Positions 6,011 to 6,831 of a DNA stretch of 6,831 bases are shown here, piece after piece (within the stretch, counting starts at the first letter, position 1; the number at the start of each line of letters is the position of its first letter). The notes under the pieces were generated by a model that was not told the DNA's origin, searched no databases, and saw only the letters and a list, made by a program, of their open reading frames with translations. The DNA is taken from NCBI GenBank assembly GCA_947486885.1, contig CANKVQ010000027.1, positions 1-6,831 on the forward strand. The letters run 5' to 3'. Source of the stretch: a bacterium. GTDB lineage: Bacteria; Babelota; Babeliae; Babelales; JABDEC01. A program made the position numbers and the translations under genes.

Positions 6011-6382
6011 TTAATTAGTTAAATTTTGATCTATTTGTGCCAACTTAGCAAGAATTTCTGCTAATAAGCTTGCTTTATGAGTTTTTTGGTCTGCTGGTAA
6101 AGCTGTGATTAAATTAATTAAATGTTCATAGATCGCAGCGGCAATGGCAGGTTGTTGCGCTTCTAAGTAGAGTTGTGCAGCTGCTAAATATTTTTCTTCA
6201 GCAACAGGATCATCAAAAGCTAACAATAAATCGCCCTCTAATTGTTGAGCAAAAGCCTTATTGTCAATCGATAGGGCTAATAAGCGATAAATTCCTAAGG
6301 CGCGTTCTTTTTCGCCACGTACTACAAATTCAGTTAGTTTGAACCAAGCTAAGCTACGTTTATTTTGGACAGTTTCTTTCAT
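6011..6382 (-). CDS. Hypothetical TPR-like helical protein
   Basis: I do not recognise this 123-residue protein by name. It has no signal peptide and should be cytosolic. It is almost wholly helical and Ala/Leu-rich, with helix pairs like tetratricopeptide repeats: about 11-39 (LAWFKLTEFVVRGEKERALG, then IYRLLALS) and about 59-92 (a segment around EEKYLAAAQLYLEAQQ, then AIAAAIYEHL). The repeat positions ALGIY, AAQLY and AAAIY are spaced like the second helices of TPRs. TPR-like modules mediate protein-protein contacts. The gene starts at an ATG without a clear Shine-Dalgarno site, 106 nt downstream of tRNA-Phe, and its base composition is visibly less AT-rich than that of the 1.0-4.9 kb cluster. 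It is likely a housekeeping or backbone gene rather than part of the glycan cluster. Confidence 0.7.
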   Translation of the reverse strand: MKETVQNKRSLAWFKLTEFVVRGEKERALGIYRLLALSIDNKAFAQQLEGDLLLAFDDPVAEEKYLAAAQLYLEAQQPAIAAAIYEHLINLITALPADQKTHKASLLAEILAKLAQIDQNLTN

Positions 6383-6425
6383 AAATTACGATCGTTTCAG
6401 CTACCAATTTATACTCTCAATAAGT

Positions 6426-6455
6426 GGTATAACATTGATCAGCCAGTTTTGGCAA
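6426..6455 (-). promoter_or_regulatory. Candidate promoter of the TPR-like gene
   Basis: On the minus strand TTGCCA (6450-6455, 5 of 6 matches), an 18-nt spacer and TATACC (6426-6431, 4 of 6) would start transcription near 6419, giving a leader of about 37 nt before the ATG at 6382. Co-transcription from the tRNA promoter is the alternative. Confidence 0.42.
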
Positions 6456-6488
6456 AATTTATTTTAAGAAACGATTGAATATATATGA

Positions 6489-6563
6489 TGGTGCCGAGGG
6501 ATGGAATTGAACCACCGACACGATGCTCTTCAGGCATCTGCTCTACCACTGAGCTACCCCGGC
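6489..6563 (-). tRNA. tRNA-Phe (GAA)
   Basis: The minus strand folds into a full 75-nt cloverleaf. The acceptor stem is GCCGGGG with CCTCGGC (one G-U). The D arm is GCTC/GAGC around AGTGGTA, the anticodon stem GATGC/GCATC around loop CTGAAGA, and the variable loop GTGTC. The T arm is GGTGG/CCATC around TTCAATT. The discriminator is A and CCA is encoded (6489-6491). The anticodon GAA (6529-6531) reads Phe codons UUU and UUC. The base after the anticodon is G37, where many bacterial tRNA-Phe genes have A37; if so, it would be methylated (m1G) instead of carrying the isopentenyl-type modification. It should be processed by RNase P at 6563. Confidence 0.96.
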
Positions 6564-6605
6564 CTACTTGAAAATTAGTGCTATTTTGAATAAAACAGCA
6601 TAGAT

Positions 6606-6633
6606 ATGGTACCTGTAGCAGTTAAATTGTCAA
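6606..6633 (-). promoter_or_regulatory. Promoter of tRNA-Phe
   Basis: A perfect TTGACA (6628-6633 on the minus strand) is followed after 16 nt by TACCAT (6606-6611, 4 of 6 matches). Transcription would start near 6599, about 36 nt before the mature tRNA 5' end. A consensus -35 upstream of a tRNA is expected for a highly expressed RNA gene. Confidence 0.6.
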
Positions 6634-6703
6634 TTGTTTTCGTGCTTTTTAATTTTGTAATCGCTCAAAGTTATATCCATCTAAATTGCTAATTATAAAT
6701 CAC

Positions 6704-6732
6704 TTTGCTAAGTTGATAGCCAAGTTTATAAT
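6704..6732 (+). promoter_or_regulatory. Possible promoter for the edge gene
   Basis: TTTGCT (6704-6709), a 17-nt spacer and a perfect TATAAT (6727-6732) could drive the plus-strand reading frame at 6791. The -35 matches at only 3 positions and the region is very AT-rich. Confidence 0.3.
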
Positions 6733-6790
6733 TAAATTTATACTTAATTTTAGTTATAAAAATCTTGAAATACTTAAAAAATAGAATTAT

Positions 6791-6831
6791 ATGGCTGAAT
6801 CGACACTTTCAATACTTTTAGCAGATTTAAA
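6791..6831 (+). CDS. Possible start of a gene cut by the window edge
   Basis: An ATG at 6791 opens a frame that runs off the window, reading MAESTLSILLADLK. It has no hydrophobic leader and looks like a cytosolic N-terminus. No good ribosome site precedes it. The opposite strand also reads open from the edge for 14 codons before a TAA at 6787-6789, so the strand is not certain. Too little is visible for any functional call. Confidence 0.3.
   Translation, partial: MAESTLSILLADL

Noticed and set aside
59..6382. Reassigned TGA codon, because no complete gene here ends in TGA (six TAA, two TAG)
   Set aside because: Eight genes are too few, Trp is encoded by TGG, and all domains are intact under the standard bacterial code.
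6391..6475. 8-bp inverted repeat ATCGTTTC (6391-6398) and GAAACGAT (6468-6475)
   Set aside because: The arms are 69 bases apart in an AT-rich gap, with no other support. An 8-bp match may be chance.
6787..6831. Minus-strand gene end (14 codons before a TAA) at the right edge
   Set aside because: It is open only because it is short. The plus-strand ATG frame with a perfect TATAAT upstream is slightly better, and neither is firm.

Overview
This is an AT-rich bacterial window with short intergenic gaps, recognisable Shine-Dalgarno sites, standard-code ORFs and one tRNA gene with an encoded CCA. The gene set is a small ankyrin-repeat protein, a secreted PLD-family protein, and a cluster of glycosyltransferases, a TylF-type methyltransferase and an SGNH-like protein. 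Nearly all carry N-terminal signal peptides. This suggests a host-associated, probably intracellular Gram-negative-type bacterium. From memory the combination resembles Candidatus Dependentiae (TM6, symbionts of protists), but the window has no marker gene that proves this.

Region 1 (59-1855, plus strand) has a DUF1647/GT8-like putative glycosyltransferase and a TylF/MycF-type O-methyltransferase, both with signal peptides. Region 2 (1872-4922, minus strand) converges on region 1 and is a tight four-gene operon. In order of transcription it encodes a two-domain glycosyltransferase whose second domain is decayed and truncated, an intact GT2 glycosyltransferase with a DDDD metal motif, an SGNH-like protein with altered catalytic blocks, and a very small ankyrin protein. 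The gaps are 16, 30 and 2 nt. Regions 1 and 2 together look like a kit for building and modifying a glycan, but every product appears to be sent out of the cytoplasm. That is odd for enzymes whose families use nucleotide sugars or S-adenosylmethionine (SAM). One explanation is that they work inside a host cell, where those donors exist.

Region 3 (4923-6382, minus strand) has a signal-bearing single-HKD PLD-family protein and a cytosolic TPR-like helical protein, separated by a GC-rich imperfect palindrome that stands out from its AT-rich surroundings. Region 4 (6383-6831) has tRNA-Phe(GAA) on the minus strand with a clear promoter. At the right edge is a possible plus-strand gene start, cut by the window. 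No CRISPR array, IS element, rRNA or replication origin was seen.
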